Notes: generated from the letters alone by a model not told the origin. A DNA stretch of 64,000 nt from Thioclava arctica (GCF_040892615.1 NZ_JBFRYC010000004.1:243747-307746), one strand, 5' to 3'. Numbered from the stretch's first letter, positions 17,901 through 27,227 are shown. Program-made: numbers and translations.

Positions 17901-18365
17901 ATGCGTTTCCTTCTTTTTCTGCCACCACTGTTGGCCGTAGCCGCCTGTAACCCGACACCGGGTCCGTATTCGGGTAGTCCCGGGCCGCGTCCGGCTCCTT
18001 ACGCATCCTATCAAGCCGAGACCATTGAATATGGTCGCATCGTTTCGGTGCAACCGGTAACGATGCGGCGGTCAAGCGACGGGGATCGGGTCGTCGGTAC
18101 GGTCGCTGGCGGGCTGGTCGGCGCCGTGATCGGGCATCAGTTCGGGTCCGGCACTGGCAAGGACCTGATGACAGGGGCTGGCGCGATCACGGGTGCTATC
18201 GTAGGCGGCAATATTGCCAGCCAAGGGGGCACATACACGTCTTCGGCTTGGACGGTGAGGCTCAGAAACGGTGGTACGATCACCGTCATTCAGGCGTCAA
18301 ACACATTCAGGGTCGGTGACAGAGTGAGCGTTGTGCGAAACGGCGATCAAGTCTACCTGAGATAG
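17901..18365 (+). CDS. Glycine-zipper 2TM-domain lipoprotein
   Basis: A 154-residue protein with a lipoprotein signal MRFLLFLPPLLAVAAC; lipidation is expected at Cys16 (lipobox VAAC). The middle is a glycine zipper, VVGTVAGGLVGAVIGHQFGS and GAITGAIVGGNIA, as in SlyB/Pcp-type outer-membrane lipoproteins. A C-terminal beta-rich tail (WTVRLRNGGTITVIQ) follows. GGAGG at 17889-17893 fixes the ATG. It is probably an envelope-stability protein (inference). It stands alone between an IS relic and the YigZ-like gene. Confidence 0.85.
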   Translation: MRFLLFLPPLLAVAACNPTPGPYSGSPGPRPAPYASYQAETIEYGRIVSVQPVTMRRSSDGDRVVGTVAGGLVGAVIGHQFGSGTGKDLMTGAGAITGAIVGGNIASQGGTYTSSAWTVRLRNGGTITVIQASNTFRVGDRVSVVRNGDQVYLR

Positions 18366-18563
18366 CCCTGAAGTCGGTGGTCCGAGGCTTGATATACCGG
18401 GATCACCGACGCGGACCGTTCGGATTCGATGCGGTTTTGCGCGGGTTTGAAGTGACGCGTCCTCGCACTGAGGAAGCGATAGCAATGTCCGCTGTGGCTG
18501 CGAACGTCTACTGTTCGCCCACAGCAGCCCTTCGTTCGCGGGGACGCATTGGCGCACCGCACG

Positions 18564-18920
18564 TCAGGCCGCGCGAAGTTCGTCGAGATAGATGCGCACC
18601 GCCTCCTGCACATGGCGAAAGCGGTCGCCACCCAAATGCTTGCCGCCAAACCAGCGTGTGACCACGATGATATGGTCACGCAGCCTCTCTCTCTCCAGCA
18701 TGCGCAGGATGACCATGCCGGCACCTGCCTCGCCATCATCGTTCTTTACCGGGGTGTCGGCGCAAAGAACGGCCCATGTGTTATGTGTTGCCTTGGCAAA
18801 TTTCTTCTTTCGACACAATGCTTTGATAAAGGCTTTGGCCTCTTCTTCGGAGGTGCATGGCCCGCCCGATACCGCATATTTCGATCCGCGGTCGCTGATG
18901 ATGTTGTCGAGAATGAGCAT
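18564..18920 (-). CDS. YigZ/IMPACT-family protein (UPF0029 domain)
   Basis: A 118-residue protein with the IMPACT/YigZ core: DRGSKYAVSGGPCTSEEEAK, KKKFAKATHNTWAVLC, DDGEAGAGMVILRMLER, and VVTRWFGGKHLGGDR. It is a single-domain form lacking the C-terminal ferredoxin-like domain of E. coli YigZ. The family is linked to translation control in eukaryotes; the bacterial role is not established. The ATG is at 18918-18920 on the minus strand. Confidence 0.85.
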   Translation of the reverse strand: MLILDNIISDRGSKYAVSGGPCTSEEEAKAFIKALCRKKKFAKATHNTWAVLCADTPVKNDDGEAGAGMVILRMLERERLRDHIIVVTRWFGGKHLGGDRFRHVQEAVRIYLDELRAA

Positions 18921-19327
18921 GGCGCAAGTTTAGAGACGCCCGGTGCCAGCGGCAAGGTGCAGACGGCGCATCAGACGCAACCTTCGCATCTGACGTTGAG
19001 GCGACCGGCGGTTACGAACAGGCTGATCGGGTGTCCCAGGCTATTGCAGAGCGCGCGCCGCTTGCTCTCGCTCGGGCCATCGCTTTGCGATGCCCTGCCG
19101 GGCAGTGGTTCATGCCGCCTTTGATGCGAGCGATCTGGCGCCGACCCATCTGCGCATCGCCCGGAAAAGGTCAGACATGTCACCGCTCTGTTTTCCAGTG
19201 GTGAAACGCGACTCGCAGCTGAAATCAATGGGTCCTGAGCCCAATCGACGGTGGAGAATATATCCCATGGCAGGTCACCATCGCTAAGGGCATCTGCTAT
19301 GCTAGAGTGACAGGGAGGTGTCACAAC
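18921..19327. other. Gene-free gap before the hydrogenase-like gene, with a probable IS end
   Basis: No conserved reading frame is visible in these 407 bases. GGGTCCTGAGCCCAA at about 19229 matches, with one mismatch, a site at about 6846. It also resembles the sequence just after the IS5-type relic stop near 17270 (GACCTGAGCC on the minus strand). It is probably the tail of a lost IS. A GGAGG ribosome-binding site for the next gene is at 19313-19317. Confidence 0.4.
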
Positions 19328-21400
19328 ATGATCATGCTTTCGGTTAATGGACGGCAAGTCGAAGTCGATCATGGCACCAGCTTGCTTGATGCGGCGAAGG
19401 CGGCAGGCGTCCATATCCCTACACTTTGCTATTATCCCGGCCTGCCAGCCCATGCGGTATGCCGCATGTGCCTCGTGGAGGTTGAGGGCACCCAAAACCC
19501 CCAGCCAGCTTGTCACGTTTTGGCGAAGGATGGCGATGTCGTGGAAACGGATACCCAAGCCTTGCAGTCATTCCGACAAGCCAATGCTGAATGGCTGCTC
19601 GCGCGCCATCCAAATGACTGTATGCGCTGTGAGGTGAACGGGGCCTGCCAGCTGCAGCGTCTCGTCAGCGAAAACCAGTGGGAAGAACGTTGGCCCAAGG
19701 TTCCCGCTGGTTCAACAGACGCTTCAGAATGTCTCTCGACCGACCATACATCGCCCAGTATCTGGCGGGATCTCTCGAAATGCATTGAGTGTGGCCTGTG
19801 TGCGGATGTCTGCGGAGAGGCCGTGCAACAACAACATATTATCGGTTTTGCCAACCGGGGATTCGACCGTCGGCCCGTCACTGTCTTTGACCAGCCCTTG
19901 GGGGACACGAATTGCATTTCCTGCGGCCAATGCACGCTTGTCTGTCCGGTCGGAGCTTTGATCGAAGCCCCGCATTGGCATGACGTGCTTCACGCGCTGG
20001 ATTCAGGGCGGCGCGTTTCCGTCGTTCAGGTCGCTCCCGCAACCCGCATCGCCATCAGCGAAGAGTTCGGCCTGAAACCCGGCACCGTGAGCACGGGCCG
20101 ATTGATTAATGCGCTGCGGCAGCTTGGTTTCGACTATGTCTTCGACACCAATTTCGCCGCCGATCTCACGATTATGGAGGAAGGCTCGGAACTTCTGGCG
20201 CGTATCGAGGCCGGGACACGGCTCCCTTTGTTTACATCCTGCTGTCCGGGTTGGGTGAATTGGGTCGAGCTCAATCGCCCCGATCTTCTACCGTATCTGA
20301 GCACGACAAAATCACCCCAGCAAATGCACGGTGCAATTGCCAAGCGGAGCGGCTTCGCGCGGTCTCTGGGGCCAGACTTTGCCAATGGCAAAACCGAGCC
20401 ATACGTTGTCAGCGTCATGCCCTGCACGGCCAAGAAGGATGAGGCCGCGCGGCCTGGCATGTCCGGCGACGTGGACCGTGTACTCACGACACGCGAACTG
20501 GCCAGAATGATCCGATCCCGAGGGATCGCATTTGGCGCACTCGCCGAAGATGGACAGTTCGACAGCCCACTCGGAGAGAGCACGGGCGCTGCCCAAATCT
20601 TCGGTGCATCCGGCGGTGTCATGGAAGCTATGGTCCGCACGGTCTCGCATCTCAAAGGGGCGGACGACGCCCTTTCTCTGGAGTGGGAGTCGCTGCGCGG
20701 CGTTCGCGATGGCGTAAAGTCTGCGACCATTCCCGGCGTTGGCACCGTGGCCGTGTGCAACGGCATCGCCGCGGCTCAGCGCATGCTGGAAAAGGAGGAT
20801 TGGCGCAATGAATTCATCGCCATAGAAGTCATGGCATGCGTTGGCGGCTGCCTTGGTGGAGGCGGCGAACCGAAATCCATGGATCCGGATATTTTGCAAA
20901 AACGCGCCAAGGCGATCTACGGTGTCGACGCGAAAGCGCCTCGCCGAAGCTCTTACGAGAATGCGGATGTTCAGGCTTTATATGCTTCTGAACTTGGCAA
21001 GCCGAACTCCCCCGCGGCCCTTGAATTGCTGCACACACATTACGCCGCCAGACACTCTCAGAGATCACTTCTGATGCGCTTTCTTGACTGCGTGGACAGA
21101 CGGGATGGTGCTGCAGCCGCGAGCCTGTTTCATCCGGACGGCATTTGGTCGACAGCCTCTGCGTTCGGGGTAATCAAAGGTGCTGAAGAAATTGAGGCAT
21201 TCATAGACTCCATATTGCCGCCGAGAATGCACGGTGTGAAATATGCTCGCCACCAGATGGAGTCCGCGTCGAATACCGACGACCTCACGGTCCTGGCACC
21301 CGACGGGAGCCGCAGCAGCTTTCACATGACCGTAAGCACTTTGAGTGGCGAAGGGCAGTCAAGGATGGCAATCAAAAATCTCACACGCAGCGTCCTTTGA
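19328..21400 (+). CDS. [FeFe]-hydrogenase-like protein with C-terminal NTF2-like domain
   Basis: A 690-residue protein with the order of a clostridial-type (M3) [FeFe] hydrogenase. A 2Fe-2S ferredoxin domain has Cys34, 45, 48 and 63. A His-Cys3 cluster has His94, Cys98, 101 and 107. Two 4Fe-4S motifs have Cys152/155/158/162 and Cys196/199/202/206. The H-cluster signatures are all intact: TSCCPGW (303-309), MPCTAKKDE (364-372) and EVMACVGGCLGGG (500-512), giving ligands Cys306, 366, 504 and 508. The proton-path stretch TIMEEGSE and a normal small-subunit domain ending LLHTHY (about 515-572) are present. Residues about 578-690 add an NTF2/SnoaL-like domain (LMRFLDCVDRRDGAAAASLF, DGIWSTASAFGVIKGAEEI). 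No hydE/F/G maturases are in the window. Start ATG at 19328 follows GGAGG; it is monocistronic. Confidence 0.88.
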   Translation: MIMLSVNGRQVEVDHGTSLLDAAKAAGVHIPTLCYYPGLPAHAVCRMCLVEVEGTQNPQPACHVLAKDGDVVETDTQALQSFRQANAEWLLARHPNDCMRCEVNGACQLQRLVSENQWEERWPKVPAGSTDASECLSTDHTSPSIWRDLSKCIECGLCADVCGEAVQQQHIIGFANRGFDRRPVTVFDQPLGDTNCISCGQCTLVCPVGALIEAPHWHDVLHALDSGRRVSVVQVAPATRIAISEEFGLKPGTVSTGRLINALRQLGFDYVFDTNFAADLTIMEEGSELLARIEAGTRLPLFTSCCPGWVNWVELNRPDLLPYLSTTKSPQQMHGAIAKRSGFARSLGPDFANGKTEPYVVSVMPCTAKKDEAARPGMSGDVDRVLTTRELARMIRSRGIAFGALAEDGQFDSPLGESTGAAQIFGASGGVMEAMVRTVSHLKGADDALSLEWESLRGVRDGVKSATIPGVGTVAVCNGIAAAQRMLEKEDWRNEFIAIEVMACVGGCLGGGGEPKSMDPDILQKRAKAIYGVDAKAPRRSSYENADVQALYASELGKPNSPAALELLHTHYAARHSQRSLLMRFLDCVDRRDGAAAASLFHPDGIWSTASAFGVIKGAEEIEAFIDSILPPRMHGVKYARHQMESASNTDDLTVLAPDGSRSSFHMTVSTLSGEGQSRMAIKNLTRSVL

Positions 21401-21477
21401 AGTCTGTATGCACCGCTGCGAAGGGACCTTGTGCTCGACACGCTTTTTAGGCGCAGGGCCCGTCTTGCGCATTGTGG

Positions 21478-21514
21478 CCAACACCGGGCGCCATGGTTTT
21501 GCGCCCGGTGTTGG
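21478..21514. terminator. Strong hairpin between convergent hydrogenase-like and quinone-reductase genes
   Basis: CCAACACCGGGCGC (21478-21491) pairs perfectly with GCGCCCGGTGTTGG (21501-21514) around a 9-base loop. The 14-bp stem lies between two convergent genes and could serve both. There is no T tract after it, so the mechanism is uncertain. Confidence 0.6.
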
Positions 21515-21556
21515 TCATTGGATCGCGCGCAAACCGCACTGGTTCAAAATGCGCCT

Positions 21557-22531
21557 CTAGACTTCCAGGATGGTGCAGCCGGTGGTCTTGCGCGCTTCCA
21601 GCGCGATATGGGCTTTGGCGACATCGCGCAGGGAGAACCGCTGGCCGATGTTGATTTTCACATCTCCTGACAGCACTTTTTGCGCGAGATGTGCTGCCAT
21701 GGCCTGACAGGTAGCGTGATCCCCAATATGGGTGAACAGGGTAGGGCGCGTAAGTTTGAGCGAGCCCTTCTTGCCTAGAATACCAATGTCGAACGGGGGC
21801 ACTGGCCCCGACGCGTTTCCGAACGATATCATCATGCCCAATGGTTTGAGCGAATTCAGCGAGCCCTCAAAAGTATCTTTGCCCACAGCGTCCATCACCA
21901 CGTCGACACCTGTGCCACCCGTCAGCTCGCGCACCTGTTTGGCCCAGTCTTGCGTGCGGTAATTCAGGCAGTGGGTCGCGCCGTGATCAAGCGCTAGCTG
22001 GCATTTCTCGTCCGTTCCAGCCGTTGCGATCAACGTGATCCCCTCCGAACGCGCCCATTGGCACGCCAACAGGCCGACGCCCCCGGCGGCTGCGTGAAAC
22101 AACACCGTATCGCCCGATTTCAGGGGCGTGGTGCGATGGAAAAGATATTCCACCGTCATCCCCTTGAGCATCATCGCTGCCCCTTCCTCAAACGAGATGC
22201 CATCGGGCAGCGGGCAGACTTGGGCGGCAGGCATGACACGCGCCTCGGCATAAGCGCCCGGCGGATTGGAGGCATAAGCCGCACGATCCCCGACTTTGAG
22301 ATGGGTCACTCCTTCGCCGACAGCCTCGATCACGCCTGCGGCTTCCATGCCCATCGCATGGGGTAATTGCATCGGGTACAGCCCGCTGCGCTGATAGACG
22401 TCGATGAAATTCAGACCGATCGCTTTATGGGCAATGCGAACCTCGCCTTTTGCGGGGGCACCGACATCACGATCCACCAATTTGAACTGCTCGGGGCCGC
22501 CATGCGCTTCGATAATTGCTGTCAGTGCCAT
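21557..22531 (-). CDS. qor: Quinone oxidoreductase (NADPH:quinone reductase, MDR family)
   Basis: A 324-residue zinc-free medium-chain reductase. MALTAIIEAHGGPEQFKLV is the typical QOR N-terminus. LNFIDVYQRSGLYPMQLPHAMGMEAAGV carries the substrate-site region. AAAGGVGLLACQWA is the NADPH Rossmann motif. The chain ends VAKAHIALEARKTTGCTIL. Family members reduce quinones or act as NADPH-dependent enoyl reductases. The chosen ATG (22529-22531) fits the family; the frame continues 18 codons upstream without likeness. A 126-base gap separates it from poxB on the same strand. Confidence 0.88.
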   Translation of the reverse strand: MALTAIIEAHGGPEQFKLVDRDVGAPAKGEVRIAHKAIGLNFIDVYQRSGLYPMQLPHAMGMEAAGVIEAVGEGVTHLKVGDRAAYASNPPGAYAEARVMPAAQVCPLPDGISFEEGAAMMLKGMTVEYLFHRTTPLKSGDTVLFHAAAGGVGLLACQWARSEGITLIATAGTDEKCQLALDHGATHCLNYRTQDWAKQVRELTGGTGVDVVMDAVGKDTFEGSLNSLKPLGMMISFGNASGPVPPFDIGILGKKGSLKLTRPTLFTHIGDHATCQAMAAHLAQKVLSGDVKINIGQRFSLRDVAKAHIALEARKTTGCTILEV

Positions 22532-22657
22532 TTTCGATCCTTTCGATTTTCCATACCATGTGGACGCGTTTGACAGGATGTCCAATGTTTCCTTTAGGGG
22601 GTATCTTTTTAGGGGGCGAAAAGTCGAATGCTGGCCGATCCCCGGGCCAAGACCGTC

Positions 22658-24373
22658 TCAGCGCAGGAAATTGTTGCGCACAAGTTGCACCACCTCATTC
22701 ATGCGCCCGTTCAACACCGCTTTCACCCCAAACAGCGCGGTCGAGGTGACTTGTGACATCTCGATCTTGGGGGGCATCACCAGCTCCATCCGGTTGACCT
22801 TGACATCCAGCAGCGCAGGGCCCGGCTCGGCCAGCCAAGCGATCATTGCACTTTCCAGATCATCCATCGACTCCACCGTCGCCCCCGCCATGCCAATCGC
22901 GCGCGCCATCACTCCGAAATCGGGGTTTTGCAGCGTGGTAAAGGCATCCAGCATCCCTTCGACCCGTTGCTCCATCTCGACAAAACCCAGAGAGCCGTTG
23001 TTGAAGACCAGCAGTTTGACGGGGATATTCTCTTGCACCAGCGTCAGCAGATCACCCATCAACATGCTTATGCCGCCATCGCCACACAGCGCGATCACCT
23101 GACGCTCGGGATAGGCCAGCTGAATGCCCATCGCTTGCGGATAGGCGTTGGCCATCGTGCCATGTAGCAGGCTGGTGAGGAAGCGTCGCTGACCATTGGC
23201 ACTGAGGTGGCGCAGCAGCCAAACCATGGGCGAGCCGCCATCGGCGGTAAACACCGCATCCTTGGCCGCCAGCCGATCCAGCATTTCGCTGAGCGCTTGG
23301 GGGTGGATCAGGCTGGGGTCAGGTTCGTTCGCACTGTCGAGATAGCCCTGAAGGTCTTGGGCGTATTGCTTGAGCGCGCGGGTCAGATGCTTGCCCGGTT
23401 CGCGCCGCTCAAGCTGTGGGATCAAAGCCTTGATCGTGTCGCCCACATCGCCCACTAGCCCCAGATCAATCGGCGCACGCCGCCCCAGATGGGTGGCATC
23501 GCTATCCACTTGCACGATCTTGGCTTTGTCCGGATAGAACTGAGTATAGGCGAAATCGCTGCCCAGACAAAGCAGCAGATCGCAATCCCCCATCGCCTCC
23601 ATCCCTGCGCGATTGCCCAAGATCCCGGTCATGCCGACATTATTGGGCTGGTCGGGTTCGATGAATTCCTTAGAGCGCGTGGTGTGCACGACAGGCGCGC
23701 CCAGATGCTCGGCCAGCGCACGGATCTGATCTTGCGAGCCGCGCGCGCCGATCCCGGCATAGATCGTCACGCGTTTGGCCTGCGCAATCATCGCGGCCAA
23801 GCTGTCCAGCTCACCATCGGATGGGCGCAAAACCGGTTGCGGGCGATGCACCGACCAATGCAGCGCATCATCGGTCTTTTCGTGGAACATATCGCCATTG
23901 ACGACCACCACGGCCACGCCGCGCTTGGCCAAGGCGGCTTGTGCCGCTTGCGCCACGATGCGGCGCGCCTGATCGGGATGATGAATGCGTTCGCAAAAGA
24001 CCGAAGCCTGTTCGTATATCTTCTTTTGATCGACCTCTTGGGGAAAACCCAGACCCTCTTCTGCACGATCAATATTCGACGCGATCAGGACGACAGGCGC
24101 CCCGTTGCGGTGGCTCTCGAAAATGCCGTTCACAAAATGCAGACTTCCGGGACCAGAGGTGCCCGCGCAGACCGTCAATTCGCCCGTCATGTAGCTTTCG
24201 CCACCCGCGGCCAGCGCCCCGACCTCTTCATGGCGCACATGCACCCAAGTCAGCGTGCTTTTGCGCACGGCATCAGTGAAATGATTGATCGTGTCGCCCA
24301 CGATCCCATAAACGCGTAGCGCGCCCGCCTGAAGCAATGTATCGGCGACGACCTCGGAAACAGTTTTGCTCAT
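22658..24373 (-). CDS. poxB: Pyruvate dehydrogenase (quinone), PoxB-type thiamine diphosphate enzyme
   Basis: A 571-residue TPP enzyme. The N-terminal pyrimidine-binding domain has the catalytic Glu in VRHEEVGALAAG (about residue 50). A central FAD/DHS-like domain includes GIGARGSQDQIRALAEHL. The diphosphate-binding motif is GDGGISMLMGDLLTLVQ, ending in NN. Near the end, PPKIEMSQVTSTALFG followed by RNNFLR resembles the PoxB membrane-association tail. The reaction would be pyruvate to acetate and CO2 with electrons to ubiquinone. The start is 1 base from the stop of the glutamate-synthase-like gene, so the two are co-transcribed. Confidence 0.88.
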   Translation of the reverse strand: MSKTVSEVVADTLLQAGALRVYGIVGDTINHFTDAVRKSTLTWVHVRHEEVGALAAGGESYMTGELTVCAGTSGPGSLHFVNGIFESHRNGAPVVLIASNIDRAEEGLGFPQEVDQKKIYEQASVFCERIHHPDQARRIVAQAAQAALAKRGVAVVVVNGDMFHEKTDDALHWSVHRPQPVLRPSDGELDSLAAMIAQAKRVTIYAGIGARGSQDQIRALAEHLGAPVVHTTRSKEFIEPDQPNNVGMTGILGNRAGMEAMGDCDLLLCLGSDFAYTQFYPDKAKIVQVDSDATHLGRRAPIDLGLVGDVGDTIKALIPQLERREPGKHLTRALKQYAQDLQGYLDSANEPDPSLIHPQALSEMLDRLAAKDAVFTADGGSPMVWLLRHLSANGQRRFLTSLLHGTMANAYPQAMGIQLAYPERQVIALCGDGGISMLMGDLLTLVQENIPVKLLVFNNGSLGFVEMEQRVEGMLDAFTTLQNPDFGVMARAIGMAGATVESMDDLESAMIAWLAEPGPALLDVKVNRMELVMPPKIEMSQVTSTALFGVKAVLNGRMNEVVQLVRNNFLR

Positions 24374-24374
24374 A

Positions 24375-26021
24375 TCAAGCCTCTTTCAAATCGGAGTGGT
24401 GTTTCAAACTGGTCCGGTCACGCACCAGATCGGTTTTGGCATGGAAACTGTCAGGATCTGCCGCATGCCACCAATCGGCGTAATCGGTGCTGTCGGGATC
24501 GTCGTTGAGAATGCCAACGGGCAAGAAGGGGTAAATCTTGTCGATCGTGCGCCCCTGCGTGACGCCGATGCGATGCACGATGTGATGGGGTTGCAGATCG
24601 GTTGGATGTTTGAGTCCGGCCGAGGCGACGATATCGGCCAGCGCCGCGAGGGTCTTGCGATGAAACCGGGCGGCGCGTTCGCCTTGCACCTCGGGCAGCA
24701 AACCGCGTTGGCGCGCCTTGTCTTGGGTGGTGATGCCGGTGGGGCAGGTGCCCAGATGACAGCGCTGCGCCTGAATGCAGCCAATCGAGAACATGAAGGC
24801 GCGCGCCGCGTTGCACCAATCCGCGCCGATTGCCATGTGATGCGCCAACCCAAAGCCGGAATAGACCTTGCCCGAGGCGGCAAGGCGTACCTTGTCTTTC
24901 ACGCCCGACCCGACAAGGGCGTTGCGCATCAGCACCAAGCCATCAATCAGCGGCATGCCGACGTGATCGGACAGCTCAAGCGGGGCCGCGCCCGTGCCAC
25001 CCTCAGCTCCATCCACCACGATAAAATCTGGGAAAATGCCCGTTTTCTGCATTGCCTTGACGAGCGCAAACGCCTCATGGGGTTGGCCGATACACAGCTT
25101 GAGCCCCACTGGTTTACCCCCCGACAGATCGCGCATCTTGGCGGCGAATTCCATCATCTCGCAGGGCGTGGAAAAGGCGGAATGGCCGCGCGGGCTTAGA
25201 CAATCCTGATGGGCGGGGACTTTGCGGGTCTCGGCAATCTCTTGTGTGACCTTGGCGGCGGGCAGCAGGCCACCATGGCCCGGTTTGGCCCCTTGGCTCA
25301 GCTTGATTTCGGTCATCTTGACCTGATCGCGCTGCGCCTGATCGGCGAATAGGGCAGGGTCAAAACGCCCGTCGTTATCGCGCGCGCCAAAATAGCCCGA
25401 GCCCAACTCCCACACGATGTCCCCGCCATGTTTGGCGTGATAGGTGGAATATCCGCCTTCGCCGGTGTCGTGATAAAACCCGCCGCGTTTCGCCCCAATA
25501 TTGAGCGCCTCAATCGCATTGGCTGACAGCGCGCCAAAGCTCATCGCCGAGATATTGAGCACCGAGGCCGAATAGGGCTTGGTGCATTGCATGTTGCCCA
25601 CGCTGACGCGGGGGGCTTCATCGGGGTCGGGCTCGGGCGCGATGGAATGGTTGACCCAGGTATATGCCTCGCTTTCGACGTCAAGTTCGGTGCCAAACGG
25701 ATGGGTGTCGGTTTCGCCGCGCGCGCGGGCATGCACCAGATTGCGCGCCTCGTAGGAATAGGGTTTTCCCTCAAGATCGCCCTCGACGATATAGGCGCGC
25801 AGAAAGGGGCGCAGGTCATAAAACAGCCAGCGCAGCCGCGCCGCGACCGGGTAGTTGCGTGTGATTGTCCAGCCAGTCTGAAGGTAGTCATACAGACCCA
25901 GCCCCAGAACCGGCAGGGTCACAATCAGGATCGCTAAATACCAAGGGTTGAGCCAAACAAGCGCGATGCTCACAAGGCTCAGCCCCAAGGCGCCAATCGG
26001 GATGATGTTGCGTTTCAGCAT
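24375..26021 (-). CDS. FMN-binding glutamate synthase-like protein, membrane-anchored
   Basis: A 548-residue protein. Two hydrophobic segments in the first 45 residues (IIPIGALGLSLVSIALVWL, LAILIVTLPVLGLGLY) precede a glutamate-synthase central/FMN barrel domain. Landmarks are NISAMSFGALSANAIEALN, GEGGYSTYH, KLSQGAKPGHGGLLP, FIVVDGAEGGTGAAP and the 3Fe-4S motif CIQAQRCHLGTCPTG. There is no glutaminase domain, so it is a stand-alone GltB-like oxidoreductase of unknown acceptor. It heads a bicistron with poxB, suggesting coupled redox work at the membrane (inference). Confidence 0.85.
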   Translation of the reverse strand: MLKRNIIPIGALGLSLVSIALVWLNPWYLAILIVTLPVLGLGLYDYLQTGWTITRNYPVAARLRWLFYDLRPFLRAYIVEGDLEGKPYSYEARNLVHARARGETDTHPFGTELDVESEAYTWVNHSIAPEPDPDEAPRVSVGNMQCTKPYSASVLNISAMSFGALSANAIEALNIGAKRGGFYHDTGEGGYSTYHAKHGGDIVWELGSGYFGARDNDGRFDPALFADQAQRDQVKMTEIKLSQGAKPGHGGLLPAAKVTQEIAETRKVPAHQDCLSPRGHSAFSTPCEMMEFAAKMRDLSGGKPVGLKLCIGQPHEAFALVKAMQKTGIFPDFIVVDGAEGGTGAAPLELSDHVGMPLIDGLVLMRNALVGSGVKDKVRLAASGKVYSGFGLAHHMAIGADWCNAARAFMFSIGCIQAQRCHLGTCPTGITTQDKARQRGLLPEVQGERAARFHRKTLAALADIVASAGLKHPTDLQPHHIVHRIGVTQGRTIDKIYPFLPVGILNDDPDSTDYADWWHAADPDSFHAKTDLVRDRTSLKHHSDLKEA

Positions 26022-26057
26022 GGCGGTGCTCCTCCCGACTGGCGTTTTGTTACCGGT

Positions 26058-26243
26058 TCAGGCGATCGCGCGTCCGCCTTTGGGGCCTGCAATCAGCCAG
26101 ATGATGAAGCCAACGATCGGCAGGATGAGGATCAACAGAATCCACAAGACTTTGGCCCCGGTTGAGGCTCCTGACCCGATGATGGACACGATGGCCCAAA
26201 TATCGAGGATGAGGACTACGAGGCCGCCAATCATGCTAAACAT
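26058..26243 (-). CDS. Small membrane protein, PLDc_N-like
   Basis: 61 residues with two transmembrane helices (LVVLILDIWAIVSIIGS and VLWILLILILPIVGFIIWLI) and the PLDc_N pattern 'KxLWILxIxxxPxxGxIxWxxxGP'. Such short proteins resemble the membrane anchor of cardiolipin synthases but lack a catalytic domain. GGAG in front of the ATG (26241-26243) supports this start rather than the longer open frame. Confidence 0.75.
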   Translation of the reverse strand: MFSMIGGLVVLILDIWAIVSIIGSGASTGAKVLWILLILILPIVGFIIWLIAGPKGGRAIA

Positions 26244-26453
26244 GGGATAACTCCTTTTCGTGTGACGTTGCTTAGAGAACCCCTCGCAAGCGGCGTTGGT
26301 TCCCGTGCAATCTGAGGACACGTCGATGTGAAGGAGCATCCGCCTGAACACGGCCCCCTCGCGCTGAGTGATGCGGGTGGGCGCGCTTGGTGCAGGCAAT
26401 CGCAACCCGTGCGTCAGAACGCGCATCAGGTTTGGCCGCGTCGAAGCGGTGTT

Positions 26454-27227
26454 TTAGGAGCGGCGGTCGGTGGTGATGCGCCGTTCCATCAGGCGCTGAA
26501 ATAGGCGCGGCGACAGGCTTTGGATCCACCACGACAGCCACGCGATGCGCCCCACCGGGATCATGGCAGAGCCGCGTTTCAGCCCGCGCAAGATCACCTT
26601 TGCTGCCGCCTCGGGTGTCATGTAATCCACCCCGTCCGCTGCGGCTCCGGGGCGTGAAATCCCGTCCTCTTGCCGCTCGGCATGCCCAATATTGGTGGCG
26701 ATGAATGACGGCGCGGCGATTTGAATGCGCACGCCATGGCACGCTTCTTCTGAGCGCAGCGAGGCGAAAAAGCCCTCCAGCGCGTGTTTTGAGGCCGCAT
26801 AGGCGGTGCGATGATAGAGCGGCGAAAACCCGGCCACCGACGAGATCGCCAAATGCGTGCCCCGGCTTTCCCGCAACGGAATCAGAAATGCGCGCGCCAT
26901 CGCCGTGGCGGCGAAATAGTTGATCTCGAACACTTTTCGATGCGTGGCTTTGTTCAGCGCTTCAAACGCGCCGATCTGGGTCACGCCGGCATTGTAGATC
27001 ACCAGATTGATGCGCGGATAGTGCGCGATCACCTGCGCACAGGCGCGTTCAAGTTGGGCCGGGTCACTTAGATCGCAGGCAATCGCCTGTTGGTTTGGCG
27101 CGGCTGGTAGCGCCGCGATGTCGCGATCCAGAATGACCACCTGCCAGCCGTCATCGCGCAAGCCTGCCGACAGCGCGCGCCCCAAGCCGCCAGCGCCGCC
27201 CGAGATCACGGCGACAGGCGCGCTCAT
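26454..27227 (-). CDS. Short-chain dehydrogenase/reductase (SDR)
   Basis: A 257-residue classical SDR. The cofactor motif is GGAGGLGRALS, the structural motif is YNAG, and the catalytic set is Ser in AISSVAG, Tyr and Lys in YAASKHALE. The C-terminus (RLFQRLMERRITTD) is membrane-binding-like, as in SDRs acting on lipids. The ATG at 27225-27227 overlaps the stop of the epimerase gene (27224), so it is the last gene of the FMO operon. Substrate unknown. Confidence 0.88.
   Translation of the reverse strand: MSAPVAVISGGAGGLGRALSAGLRDDGWQVVILDRDIAALPAAPNQQAIACDLSDPAQLERACAQVIAHYPRINLVIYNAGVTQIGAFEALNKATHRKVFEINYFAATAMARAFLIPLRESRGTHLAISSVAGFSPLYHRTAYAASKHALEGFFASLRSEEACHGVRIQIAAPSFIATNIGHAERQEDGISRPGAAADGVDYMTPEAAAKVILRGLKRGSAMIPVGRIAWLSWWIQSLSPRLFQRLMERRITTDRRS

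Noticed and set aside
24366..25199. Plus-strand frame of 277 codons
   Set aside because: Complement of the glutamate-synthase-like gene; no motif.
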